A stretch of DNA of 64,000 nt from Acidobacteriota bacterium (GCA_026393985.1 JAPKZB010000006.1:17891-81890); one strand, 5' to 3'. Positions 8,061-16,675 are shown, counted from the stretch's first letter. Program-made: numbers and translations. The notes: generated by a model not told the origin, from the sequence alone.

Positions 8061-9731
8061 ATGAAGCGATTTTTCGCCGTCTTTTTCCTTCTCCTCTGCC
8101 CCACGTTTGCGGCCCTCACCAAAGAGCAAAAGATCTTTGACGTTACGGTTCTGGCGCAAACCTTCGCCGCCAATTACGGGCCCTATCACTGGAAAGTGAG
8201 GGCCCTTAAATTTGACGCCATGGATTTAAAACCATGGCTCGCCAAAGTCGAGGCCACCAAGGACGACCTCGAGTTCCTCGATGTCCTCATTGACTACGTG
8301 GCCAGCCTCCAGGATGGCCACTCGTCCCTGTCCTTTTTCGCAACCTTCCGCGCCTCGCTCGGCTTTAGCACCGACCTATACGATGGTAAGGTCCTGATCG
8401 ACAGCATCAGCCGGAAGCAGCAGCCGCTCAGCCGTTTCCCCGCCGTCATTGGCGATGAGTTGGTATCGATGGACGGCGTTCCGGTAAGCCAGTTACTCGA
8501 CCGCCTGTCGAAGTACCAAATGACCGGCAACCCCCGCGCCACCCGCCGCCAGGCCGCCAACCTGCTCACCATCCGTCCGCAATCGTTGATTCCTACCGCC
8601 GCCGCGCTCGGCGACACGGTCGAAGTCGAGGTGCGCCGCGCCGCCACCGACGAACTCGAAAAATACACCCTCCCCTGGACCAAAACCGGCATCCCCTTCA
8701 CCGATCTCGGCCGCGTCCCCACCGCCCGCTCCACCGCCAAGCCCGTCGTGCGCCAGTTGGAGCTCGAAGACGACACCCTCCCCCCCTACATGCGGCCCCT
8801 CGCCCCGCTCCTGAACGCCCGTCTCCCGCGCGACCCGGAAGGCGTACTCAACTACGGCAGCGTCGTCCCCATCTACGCCTTCCCCACCGGCTTCCGCCTC
8901 CGCCTCGCCGGCGGCCCGGACTTCTTCGCCAGCGGCACCTACGTCGCCGAAGGCAAGACGCTCGGCTGGATCCGCATCCCGAGCTTCTCGCCCCCCAGCA
9001 CCGCGCTGGCCCTCCAGCTTTTTGAGCGAGAAATGGCGTTCCTCCAGGAAAACACGAGTGGCCTCGTCATCGATGTCATGCGCAATCCCGGCGGGTCAGT
9101 CAACTTCGCCGAAGCCCTCCTCCAGCGGGTGATTCCCAACCCCTTCCGCACCATCGGGTACGAGATCCGCGCCACCAACTCCTGGGTCCAGTCCTTTGGC
9201 AGTGCTCTGTCCCAGGCCCGCCAGTTCGGCGTCGAACCCTGGATCGTCCAGCATCTCGAAAACAACTATAACGATCTCCTGCAGGCGAACCGCGAAGGCG
9301 GCATCACCGGATCCCTCTCGTTCAACAGCACCGGGTCCCTCATCCTCCTGCCGGCCCCGGTCACGTATCGCAAGCCGCTGATAGTACTCGTCGATGATTT
9401 CTCGGCCTCCGGGGGAGACATCTTTCCCGCCGTGATGCAGGACAACGCCCGCGGCAAAATCGTCGGTTACCGCACCATGGGAGCGGGAGGAAACGTCTTC
9501 CATTACGATGGCACGGTCTACTCGCAGGTCGCTGTCAGCGTCACCCAATCCCTCATGACCCGCCGCGAACCCATCGTCACCACCGACCTCCCCACCGCGC
9601 CCTACATCGAAAACATCGGCGTCCGCCCCGACATCGAACTCGACTACATGACCCGCGAAAACCTCATGAACCGCGGCACCCCCTTCGTCAACGCCTTCAC
9701 CCGCATCCTCCTCGATCAAATCGGCAACTAA
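8061..9731 (+). CDS. S41-family C-terminal processing peptidase-like protein
   Basis: A 556-residue exported protein starting MKRFFAVFFLLLCPTFAAL, a clear signal peptide, which is why ATG 8061 is chosen over the in-frame upstream start inside the previous gene. LQDGHSSL near residue 95 is the usual S41 N-terminal motif, followed by a PDZ-like segment (ALGDTVEVEVRRA). The catalytic domain contains LVIDVMRNPGGSVNFAE near residue 337 and VLVDDFSASGGDIFPAVMQD, whose Ser near residue 447 is the likely nucleophile, and YRTMGAGG. It probably cleaves peptides in the periplasm or outside the cell. It is followed by a good terminator. Confidence 0.85.
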   Translation: MKRFFAVFFLLLCPTFAALTKEQKIFDVTVLAQTFAANYGPYHWKVRALKFDAMDLKPWLAKVEATKDDLEFLDVLIDYVASLQDGHSSLSFFATFRASLGFSTDLYDGKVLIDSISRKQQPLSRFPAVIGDELVSMDGVPVSQLLDRLSKYQMTGNPRATRRQAANLLTIRPQSLIPTAAALGDTVEVEVRRAATDELEKYTLPWTKTGIPFTDLGRVPTARSTAKPVVRQLELEDDTLPPYMRPLAPLLNARLPRDPEGVLNYGSVVPIYAFPTGFRLRLAGGPDFFASGTYVAEGKTLGWIRIPSFSPPSTALALQLFEREMAFLQENTSGLVIDVMRNPGGSVNFAEALLQRVIPNPFRTIGYEIRATNSWVQSFGSALSQARQFGVEPWIVQHLENNYNDLLQANREGGITGSLSFNSTGSLILLPAPVTYRKPLIVLVDDFSASGGDIFPAVMQDNARGKIVGYRTMGAGGNVFHYDGTVYSQVAVSVTQSLMTRREPIVTTDLPTAPYIENIGVRPDIELDYMTRENLMNRGTPFVNAFTRILLDQIGN

Positions 9732-9747
9732 CCCGCCTCCAACCCCC

Positions 9748-9785
9748 AGCCTCCCGCCCCACCGGACGGGAGGCTCTCTCTTTTT
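9748..9785 (+). terminator. Rho-independent terminator after the S41 gene
   Basis: A 9-bp perfect GC-rich stem, AGCCTCCCG (9748-9756) with CGGGAGGCT (9767-9775), is closed by a 10-nt loop and followed by a pyrimidine run ending in TTTTT at 9781-9785. It lies 16 nt beyond the S41 stop codon, between two convergent genes. Confidence 0.8.
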
Positions 9786-9796
9786 CCGCCACCCGC

Positions 9797-11818
9797 CTAC
9801 GGCTTCACCGGCTCCCCCAGCGCATCCACATAGCGCCGCACCACGACCGGCCGGGGCGCGATCGCCCGCACCACATCGGCAATCTCCAAGTGCTGCAGCA
9901 CCCCGGGCAGTACGTGCTCATAAACGCCACGGTGCAGCCGCGACTCCACCACCGATTGATACGACTGCAGCAGACCATCCAGTTCCACCTCCGCAATCCG
10001 CTGGTCCAACGCCGCCGCGAACAACATCGGCGCCGCCGCCGTCCCTATCCCCATCGCCTTCACCTGGCTCACGCCCAAACCCGTCCGGGCGTTCAGCAGG
10101 TCGATGCCCGCCGTAATATCCAGCACCCGCAGCCCCACCATCGTACGGCCCAGCAGCAACGCCGCCGTCGTGTTCCGATAGTCGTCGTACCAGGGATTGG
10201 GGCCCCGCGGCCCCCGGATCGTCAGCTCCCCGCAGCCGCGTATGTCGATCGCCAGCACCACGCTGCCCGCCCGGGCCAAAGCGTCCACCCGCTCCCCCGA
10301 CGCCGACTTCCCCGCGCAGTTGGCCAACAGCACCGCCGGGGCTCCCGCCTTCGGCTTCTCCGGAATGGCCAACACCGCGGGGATCTGAATCCCCGGCTCG
10401 GATTCGTACGTGAGCTTCTCCACGCGGTAGCCAGAGCGCGGCAGCACCCCGTAGGCCGCCACGGCCGGCGGCCGCGGGTTCGGCGTGTACCGCGTCAGCT
10501 CCCGCACCTTGGCGATCACCCCGGCCGCGGAAAGACCGGGCCGGCGCAGCGCCCGCGCCCGCGCCAGGTTCAGACTGTGCACGCTCTCGCCGCCCAGCGA
10601 AGTAAGCACCTGCCCGGTGCGCGTACACCAAAGCTCCTCCTCGCTCAGCAGCGCAATCGCGGGCTCCGTGCCCTCGTCCTCCCGGTTGGCCAGCCACCGG
10701 GAAAACCAGGCGTAGGCCGCCAGGCGCCGGGGCTTCGTATAGCCGTGCCCATCGTCGGCATCCACCATGCGGATCTTCTGCCCCTCGCCAAACTGGTCAT
10801 AAACCCGCTTGGCCTCGGCCACCGTCGACCGGGCGCCGCCAATCGGAAAGAAGTCCCGGATCGCCGAGAGCACCAGATAGGGTTTCAGGCCGAAAGCGTA
10901 AAGGAAGTCCGGGAAGTCGAGACCCGCCGAAAGCCACGGGGGCAGGTTCTGCTCGGCGTCCTGCGGCCCCAGTTGTGTCAGGAGCGATCTCCACGACGTG
11001 ATGTAGCAACTCGGCGCCGCCACCTGCAGACGGTCGTCGATGGCGGCCAGATACGCGGTCATCATGCCGCCGCCCGAGTTGCCCGTCACCCCCACGCGGC
11101 TAGCATCCACCTCCGGCCGGCTCACCAGATAGTCGAGCGCGCGAATGCCATCGTGGATCATATACCGGGCCATGTGATCGCCCACCAGCAGCGCCTGGAT
11201 GCCCAGCATCGTGTGCTCCGTGGTGGACTGCACGAGTTTGGAGGCGCGGGTATCGGTGTCCCAGAACTGGGAGCGTTCGCCCTGCCCCACCGGGTCCCAC
11301 GCCAGCGCGACAAACCCCTTTGTAGCGAAGGAGCCAAGCACGTATTGCCACGCCTCGTGGGCCTTGGCGCCGCTCTCGTGGCCCAGGGGAAAGAGGATAG
11401 CGGGGTAGGGGCCCCCGGCGCCGTTCGGCCCGGCGCTATTAGGAATATAAAGGTTCGCGGTGACGTAGAAGCCGGGCTGGCTTTCGAAGACGACCTTCTC
11501 GATGCGGTACCGGCCCCGGTCGAGGGTAGCGACGGTGCGCGCGTTCAGCGGCGTCTTGGCGGGAAGGCCGCCGATAGTGGCGAGGATCTGCGCGCGCACC
11601 CGCGCCCCGCGCTCCCGCACCTCGGCGGACGAGGCAAACGTGGGCCGCTTGGCCAGGTAGCGGTTGCCTTCGGCGATCAGGGCCTGGGTAGTGGCCTGCG
11701 GAAGATCCCGGAGTTCGCCAATCGCCCCCGTGAAGTCCAGTTCGGAGACCGGCTGGCCCGGCGCGAGGGCCACGAGAAAAAAGAAGGAGGCGAAGAAGCG
11801 GAACATAAAGGCCTTCAT
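9797..11818 (-). CDS. Secreted two-domain alpha/beta hydrolase (acetylxylan-esterase-like)
   Basis: A 673-residue protein starting MKAFMFRFFASFFFLVALAP, a signal peptide; the ORF is open further upstream but without an export signal. The first alpha/beta-hydrolase domain has a cap-like N-terminus, the nucleophile elbow GVTGNSGGGMM near residue 245 and DDGHGY near residue 355 supplying the likely His. A second hydrolase-like domain begins near residue 460 (LTYESEPGIQIPAVLAIPEK). Its elbow reads MGIGTAAAP, so the nucleophilic Ser is replaced and it is probably inactive or structural. Domains of this type deacetylate polysaccharides, but the substrate is not determinable. It converges on the S41 gene. 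Confidence 0.75.
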   Translation of the reverse strand: MKAFMFRFFASFFFLVALAPGQPVSELDFTGAIGELRDLPQATTQALIAEGNRYLAKRPTFASSAEVRERGARVRAQILATIGGLPAKTPLNARTVATLDRGRYRIEKVVFESQPGFYVTANLYIPNSAGPNGAGGPYPAILFPLGHESGAKAHEAWQYVLGSFATKGFVALAWDPVGQGERSQFWDTDTRASKLVQSTTEHTMLGIQALLVGDHMARYMIHDGIRALDYLVSRPEVDASRVGVTGNSGGGMMTAYLAAIDDRLQVAAPSCYITSWRSLLTQLGPQDAEQNLPPWLSAGLDFPDFLYAFGLKPYLVLSAIRDFFPIGGARSTVAEAKRVYDQFGEGQKIRMVDADDGHGYTKPRRLAAYAWFSRWLANREDEGTEPAIALLSEEELWCTRTGQVLTSLGGESVHSLNLARARALRRPGLSAAGVIAKVRELTRYTPNPRPPAVAAYGVLPRSGYRVEKLTYESEPGIQIPAVLAIPEKPKAGAPAVLLANCAGKSASGERVDALARAGSVVLAIDIRGCGELTIRGPRGPNPWYDDYRNTTAALLLGRTMVGLRVLDITAGIDLLNARTGLGVSQVKAMGIGTAAAPMLFAAALDQRIAEVELDGLLQSYQSVVESRLHRGVYEHVLPGVLQHLEIADVVRAIAPRPVVVRRYVDALGEPVKP

Positions 11819-12147
11819 CGTATCGCGGCGGACGGAGCTTCTGGAGAGGGCCTGGCCTGCTCTCCCGCCGCCAGGAAAGACCAGGGGCCCCAGCCAAGCG
11901 ACCACCCGCGCTTGCCCTCCGCCTCATCTACCAGCCATGGAACCGCCGCACCGATGTCCTCCTGAAATTCAAACCATACCGCCCGTAACCTGTTCGTAAC
12001 CCGCCACCATTTCCCCTCATTTTCTAGAAAATAAACCTTTACAAACTACCCCTTTTTGTCTTAGTCTGGCAAAACAACAACGGTTACTCCCTGGCGACGG
12101 ACTGATTCTCCGCCCGTCATACCTTTCCGTCGATGAACAGGACTTAT
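11819..12147. other. Gene-free spacer upstream of the hydrolase and repeat-tract genes
   Basis: This 329-nt divergent region has no supported ORF. It becomes AT-richer near 12000-12075. It holds a perfect 12-bp palindrome TTTTCTAGAAAA (12020-12031) and a candidate promoter for the rightward gene. Nothing else is seen. Confidence 0.6.
12038..12066 (+). promoter_or_regulatory. Candidate promoter of the tetranucleotide-tract gene
   Basis: TTTACA (12038-12043) and TTAGTC (12061-12066) are separated by 17 nt, in the only AT-rich stretch before ATG 12148. The palindrome TTTTCTAGAAAA abuts it upstream. The -10 match is weak. Confidence 0.3.
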
Positions 12148-12622
12148 ATGAAACTTCCTTCCTTCCTTCCTTCCTTCCTTCCTTGTAAGTAATGGATGCG
12201 CCCTCCTCCTGGCCGCCTCCCTCGCCGCCCAGACCCGCTCGCCCCTCCCCTCACCCGAAGCCCTTGATCCCGGCCAGCTCTACCGCCGCGTCCTCGTCGT
12301 CTGCCCCTTAGTCGGCGAAGGCACTTACTCCGACCCCAAACGCCCCGCCCTCATCCCCGCCCAGTTCAACCCCGAACCCACCTCCGGCCTCGAACTCATC
12401 CGCGCCTTCGCCTGGCTCCCCTCCGACGACGGCACCCAGGCCATCGTCGAAATCGTCGTCCGCGACGCCGCCGCCCTCACCCAACTCCGCCGCGCCGCCC
12501 GCTCCGTCGCCGGCACCACCTTCTACGACCGCGCCTCCCCACCCCGCTCCGCCTCCCACCAAGCCCTCCGCCGCCTCCGCAAAGACTTCGACCCCGACTC
12601 CCTCCGCGCCGTCGCCCCCTAA
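12148..12622 (+). CDS. Small secreted protein, contingency-locus candidate, out of frame here
   Basis: ATG 12148 is preceded by AGGA at 12139-12142 and opens MKLPSFLPSFLPCK, then stops at 12190-12192. The coding body lies in the next frame, from CALLLAASLAAQ through LYRRVLVVCPLVGEGTYSD and AFAWLPSDDGTQAIVEIVVR to TAA at 12620-12622. That frame has no ATG, GTG or TTG near its beginning. Removing one 4-nt unit of the CTTC tract, or adding two, fuses the ATG to the body. The result is a 156-residue protein with a plausible signal peptide ending ASLAAQ. The mature domain is not recognised. The RHS gene starts 27 nt downstream, so the two may be co-expressed. As sequenced the gene is OFF. Confidence 0.7.
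12154..12184 (+). repeat. CTTC tetranucleotide tract (7.75 units)
   Basis: A perfect 31-nt tract of CTTC units begins 6 nt after the ATG of the small secreted-protein gene, in its signal-peptide region. Because the unit is 4 nt, each slippage changes the reading frame. No comparable simple repeat was noticed elsewhere in the window. Confidence 0.95.
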
Positions 12623-12649
12623 CTCACCAAACCCCAGGAGCCCACCACC

Positions 12650-15600
12650 ATGAAACTCGCTCTCCGTCTGCTTACCCTTCTCCTTGCTCCCGCGCCCCTC
12701 GCCGCCGCCCCCTCCTCCTGGCTCACCGATAACTTCAAGAGCCTCAACGCCAATACCTGGCAAATCAACGGCGCCCCCAACGCCTCCCTCATCCTCAAAA
12801 CCCCCGTCCCCGATAACTCGAGCCACTACGAAATCCGCGCCCGCCTCAGCCTCCCCTCGAGCGGCGGCTCCTACATCCTCTATCTCCGCGCCACCCCCGA
12901 CGCTCGCCTCAACCCCGACGGCGCCCCCACCGGCCAGTTCCTCGCCTTCGAAATCAAAGACCCCACTTACGCGAACGGCGCCTGCCAAGCCACCCTCAAC
13001 ACCTGGCGCGCCCTCAACAACACCCTCACCCAACTCGCCGCCACCACCATCCCCTGCTACGACGACATGGAGGTCCGCGCCGTCTCCGCCCCCCAGGACA
13101 TCCGCTTCTATCTCGACGACATCTCCTACGTTACCTACCCGGAGACCCTCCTCACCGCCGGCCAACCCGGACTCGGCAGCATCAACACGCCCGCCGGCAA
13201 CGCCATCTCCCGCCTCGACCTCGGCCTCCTCAACCGCCTCGCCCCCACCCTCGCCCCCGCCTCCATCGCCACCGCCGTCTTCGATACCCGCGTCGAACTC
13301 CAGTGGTCCCCTGCTGCCGATGGCCCGAACGCGCTCAGCGCTATCGGCTACCACCTATTCCGCAACGGCGCCTACCTCGGTCTCCGCCGCGCCGCCGAAG
13401 CCGTCGACCTCACCGTCCAACCCAACACCACCTACACCTACGAGTTACAGCCCGAAGACGCCCAGGGCAATCGCGGCCCCCGCACCGCCCTCACCGTCCG
13501 CCCCCCCCGGCCGGCCATCGCGACCCCCGCCGCACCGGCGTCCGCCCCCTCGGAACCTACTGGGGCGGCCTCGGCGAACAGATCGACCTCCACAGCGCAC
13601 AGGCCGCGCAGGTCCGGCACCAACGGGCGAGGAACTCGCCCCTCCTGCCGGGCCGAAGCGAGTCCGTTGTGCGCGTTGATTAGAAGCGGCAACGTCAACT
13701 TCGCCATGCCCCTGTTCAAAGCCCAGGCCCGCGGCGGCTGGGGAGTCACCTTCGCCCTCACCTACAACTCCCAAAACTGGCGCCGCGACACCGCCAACCT
13801 CCCCCGCACCTGGAACCACGGCCGCGACCTCGGCTACGGCTACGGCTGGCGATTCCTCGCCGGCGCCCTCACCCCCCTCTACACCGACTACCAGACCATC
13901 GGCATGTACCGCTTCCTCGACGCCTCCGGCGCCGAATACCGCCTCACCCAAACCGCCCCCAACTCCGGCGAATGGACCACCCGCGAAGGCCTGTTCCTCA
14001 CCTACAAATCCACCGAAGAGCGCCTCTACTTCCCCGACGGCTCCTGGTGGCAGTTCGGCGCCATCGCCGGCGCCTCCGAGATGGACGCCGGCACCCGCTA
14101 CCCCACCCTCTTCCAGGACCGCAACGGCAACCAGATCAAAGTCCGTTACCGCCCCGCCCGCGGCGCCACCCAGCCCGATAGCAGCGGCCGCCTCGCCGAA
14201 GTGGACGACGTCCGCGCCAACGCCGCCTACCGCTGCGAATACGTCAACGATGCCTTGCAGCACCTCAACGTCTGCCGCGGCATCGACGCCAACTACCAGG
14301 TCGGCATCGGTGCCCCCTCCCCCCTCACCGATCCCTTCCTCGGCCAATCCTTCGGCGAAAAACAGCTGCTCGGCGGCATCACCAACATCACCGACAATAT
14401 CAACGCGCCCTTCTCCTTCGGCTATGACAACGGCGCAACCAGCGGCCCGGGCGAACTCACCGCCGCCGTCTTCCCCTACGGCGGCTCCCTCCACTGGAGC
14501 TACACTACCGGAACTCTCGCCGCCGGCCGCCAGTTCCGTAGAGTCTCCGCCCGCGCCTACAACGCCAACGACGGCCAGGGCGGCAAGTGGGCCTATCTGC
14601 ACTTCAATCCCGGCCCCAACGCCGAGCTACCTGTCCACGAATGGACCGTCCTCTTTGACCCCACCCTCACCGCCGACAAAGCCTGGTGGTGGGACACCAA
14701 CCTCAGCTCCCCCACCCTGGGCCTCAACCGCGATCAGGCCGACCGCAAGATGCCGTCCTACGAAAACGTGGCCTACCGGAACCTCGCCTGGAGCCTCACC
14801 CCCAACGGCAACCCCTACATCGCCGCCGTAACCGAGACCGTCGACCCCGGCCATCCCGACGCGAAGATCCGCCGTACCGAACAGGCCATCAACGATTACG
14901 GCAATCTCCTCTGGAAGCGCGAGTACGCCCACGGCTCGACGACGGCCATCGCCCGGGAGCACGTCTACACCTACGAGACCGCGCCCGCCTACACCAACAA
15001 GTTCATCCGCAACCTGGTCAAGACCGTCACCCTCAAACGCCCCGGCGACGCGGACGTCCTGGTCGTCTCCAATACCTATGACGGCTACGGTCGCTTTGAT
15101 TGCACCCGGTACTTCCAGGATGGCAACGGCTTGGTTCTACTGACCGAAATGCCTGGTGCTACCTTGCACGACTCCTCCAACTTCGGCGCGATGTTCAGCA
15201 TGCCCCAACGTGGCAATCTCACGCGATCCGACTCGCTAGGCCAGGCGCGCTACATGAACTATACGACCGGCGGAACCGTAACGCGAATTTGGGATTCGTC
15301 CGGGCGCACGATCATGGTCAACCCGAACTCCGGAAGAAACTACGCCGTGCCCGCTGCGGTCACGGCGAACGGCATCACCACCAACGCCACCTTCGACGCC
15401 GTCCTCAACCTCACTCAAACCACCGGCGCCAACAACGCCACCGCCACCTTCACCTGGGACGGCATGCGCCGCGAAAAATCCCAGACCCTCCCCACCGGCC
15501 AAACCGTCACCCACACCTACGGCCTCGGCTCCGTCCCCGGCGCCAGTTGGCACAAAGTCACCACCGGCCTCGCCCCCAACCTCCGCTGGACCAGAACCGT

Positions 15601-16045
15601 CTTCGACGGCTTCGGCCGCAGCCTCGAAGTCACCACCGGCCACCAGGTCAACTCCACCGAAACCCCCGTCAGCAAAGTCAAAACCGAGTACACCCCCTGC
15701 GCCTGCTCCTCCATCGGCAAGGTCCTCCGCGTCTCCATGCCCTACGCCGCCAACGCCTCGCCCCTCCACTGGACCACCTACACCTACGACGCCATGGGCC
15801 GCACCCTCCGCGTCACCCCGCCCGGCAACGCCGGCTTCACCAGCTACGAATACGGCGGCACCACGGTCAAAACCATCGACCCCAAGGGCAAATGGAAGAA
15901 GTTTGAAAACGACGCCCTCGGCAACCGGATCCGCGTCCGGCAGTCTCGCACCGGCGGCGGCCCCCGCCTTTGCGGGAACGAATCGGCAGGGAAGCGTAGC
16001 GGCGGTCCCGGCGGGCTGCGCCTGGGTACGAGGCGGCCGGATTAA
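12650..16045 (+). CDS. Secreted RHS/YD-repeat protein, damaged
   Basis: The reading frame is 1131 codons. ATG 12650 follows CAGGAG and begins a signal peptide (MKLALRLLTLLLAPAPLAAA). Next come a lectin-like beta domain (about residues 20-190), a fibronectin-III-like domain (about 195-285) and, from SGNVNFAMPLFKAQ near residue 346, an RHS region with YD-type units such as TYDGYGRF, WDSSGRT, VFDGFGRS and TYDAMGRT. Residues about 286-345 are out of frame or encoded by an inserted 91-bp element. The expected GTYWGGLGEQIDLHS lies in another frame just before the insertion. The frame then ends prematurely after ALGNRIRVRQ, where homologues would continue. RHS proteins are wall or surface filaments that often deliver toxins; this copy looks decayed or reshuffled. 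Confidence 0.75.
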   Translation: MKLALRLLTLLLAPAPLAAAPSSWLTDNFKSLNANTWQINGAPNASLILKTPVPDNSSHYEIRARLSLPSSGGSYILYLRATPDARLNPDGAPTGQFLAFEIKDPTYANGACQATLNTWRALNNTLTQLAATTIPCYDDMEVRAVSAPQDIRFYLDDISYVTYPETLLTAGQPGLGSINTPAGNAISRLDLGLLNRLAPTLAPASIATAVFDTRVELQWSPAADGPNALSAIGYHLFRNGAYLGLRRAAEAVDLTVQPNTTYTYELQPEDAQGNRGPRTALTVRPPRPAIATPAAPASAPSEPTGAASANRSTSTAHRPRRSGTNGRGTRPSCRAEASPLCALIRSGNVNFAMPLFKAQARGGWGVTFALTYNSQNWRRDTANLPRTWNHGRDLGYGYGWRFLAGALTPLYTDYQTIGMYRFLDASGAEYRLTQTAPNSGEWTTREGLFLTYKSTEERLYFPDGSWWQFGAIAGASEMDAGTRYPTLFQDRNGNQIKVRYRPARGATQPDSSGRLAEVDDVRANAAYRCEYVNDALQHLNVCRGIDANYQVGIGAPSPLTDPFLGQSFGEKQLLGGITNITDNINAPFSFGYDNGATSGPGELTAAVFPYGGSLHWSYTTGTLAAGRQFRRVSARAYNANDGQGGKWAYLHFNPGPNAELPVHEWTVLFDPTLTADKAWWWDTNLSSPTLGLNRDQADRKMPSYENVAYRNLAWSLTPNGNPYIAAVTETVDPGHPDAKIRRTEQAINDYGNLLWKREYAHGSTTAIAREHVYTYETAPAYTNKFIRNLVKTVTLKRPGDADVLVVSNTYDGYGRFDCTRYFQDGNGLVLLTEMPGATLHDSSNFGAMFSMPQRGNLTRSDSLGQARYMNYTTGGTVTRIWDSSGRTIMVNPNSGRNYAVPAAVTANGITTNATFDAVLNLTQTTGANNATATFTWDGMRREKSQTLPTGQTVTHTYGLGSVPGASWHKVTTGLAPNLRWTRTVFDGFGRSLEVTTGHQVNSTETPVSKVKTEYTPCACSSIGKVLRVSMPYAANASPLHWTTYTYDAMGRTLRVTPPGNAGFTSYEYGGTTVKTIDPKGKWKKFENDALGNRIRVRQSRTGGGPRLCGNESAGKRSGGPGGLRLGTRRPD
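13501..13508 (+). repeat. C8 homopolymer at an apparent frameshift
   Basis: Eight consecutive C residues lie between the last in-frame fibronectin-like residues (EDAQGNRGP) and the downstream conserved block LGTYWGGLGEQIDL, which is in the +2 frame relative to the upstream part. The tract is the simplest place for the frame change, whether by polymerase slippage or base-calling error. Confidence 0.55.
13597..13687 (+). repeat. 91-bp dispersed hairpin element inserted in the RHS gene, copy 2
   Basis: The flanks CACAGC and GGCAACGTC would join to encode the continuous LHSGNVNF. The 91 nt between them are foreign to the RHS sequence and match copy 1 at positions 1-60. AGC occurs on both sides of the insert and could be a 3-bp target duplication. 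The element contains the perfect hairpin GGGCGAG-GAA-CTCGCCC (13625-13641) and a second imperfect stem near 13650-13666. Since 91 is not a multiple of 3 it shifts frame, and it happens to return the ORF to its original frame. Confidence 0.75.
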
Positions 16046-16655
16046 CGAGCTCTACTCCTACAACTACGGCTACGACGACGAGGGCAAGCCCTTGGTCACC
16101 ACCTACGACGCCATGGCGCGCCCGAATAGCCTGACGCAGCAGTATCAGCCGCCGGGCGTGCCGGACTGGTTTACCCGCACCTGGGTATCCGGCGTCAGTT
16201 ATGGCATAGCGGGGGCTCTGTTAGAATACGGAGCGATGAGCTCATCACTGACTGATATCCTTCATCACGCCGCCCCTGGCACCACAGTACTTAATGGCGC
16301 AGACAACCTCCGCGACAACATAGCAATATTTCACTTCTTTCTAGGCCAAAAGCCAGGCGACACTGCAAAGCCAGGGCAGGGTAGAATCCCAGTTTCCGAC
16401 GTGCGGGGATCTGGGGCAGCTATCGACGTTACCGAGGGATGCTACAGCATCATCACTGCTTACCAATCAAGTGCCGGACTAGCCTCGGGCGCCCTCAGTC
16501 TTAACACCACCGGAGGTTTTCCCACGACCTGGAGAGTCAACAAACCTATGGGCACTCCGAAGTTTGCAGCCGGTGTAGAATCCCTGCTCGGGGCTGTTGG
16601 CTCCGCCACTGGTAACCCTCTCGGAAATACCCTCTTTGGTTCCACGGATTGGTAG
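15903..16655 (+). CDS. Out-of-frame RHS continuation fused to an unrecognised C-terminus
   Basis: The first 25-40 codons only shadow the upstream RHS frame. From about 16026 this frame encodes genuine RHS-type sequence (INELYSYNYGYDDEGKP, TYDAMARPNSLTQQY, WVSGVSYGIAGALLEYGAM). From about 16237 it continues into about 140 residues unlike RHS core (SLTDILHHAAPGTTVLNGAD, then VTEGCYSIITAYQSS) and ends at 16655. The usual RHS core end, with its hyperconserved repeat-terminating motif, is absent. Base composition becomes visibly less GC-rich at the junction. This could be a swapped C-terminal tip, or the scar of a deletion joining a fragment to unrelated sequence. No function is assigned. Confidence 0.5.
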   Translation: MKTTPSATGSASGSLAPAAAPAFAGTNRQGSVAAVPAGCAWVRGGRINELYSYNYGYDDEGKPLVTTYDAMARPNSLTQQYQPPGVPDWFTRTWVSGVSYGIAGALLEYGAMSSSLTDILHHAAPGTTVLNGADNLRDNIAIFHFFLGQKPGDTAKPGQGRIPVSDVRGSGAAIDVTEGCYSIITAYQSSAGLASGALSLNTTGGFPTTWRVNKPMGTPKFAAGVESLLGAVGSATGNPLGNTLFGSTDW

Positions 16656-16675
16656 TCCGTATCGAGGAGAACTTT

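Noticed and set aside
12020-12031. TTTTCTAGAAAA palindrome as a LexA-type or other operator
   Set aside because: It does not match a known box I can name and is short and AT-rich. Kept only as a description.
12154-12184. CTTC tract as a CRISPR or minisatellite
   Set aside because: The unit is 4 nt and perfect, with no spacers and no cas genes.
16649-16675. Longer start for the cysteine-containing secreted protein
   Set aside because: The upstream extension overlaps the previous stop region and spoils the signal peptide; GTG 16676 has the better ribosome-binding site.
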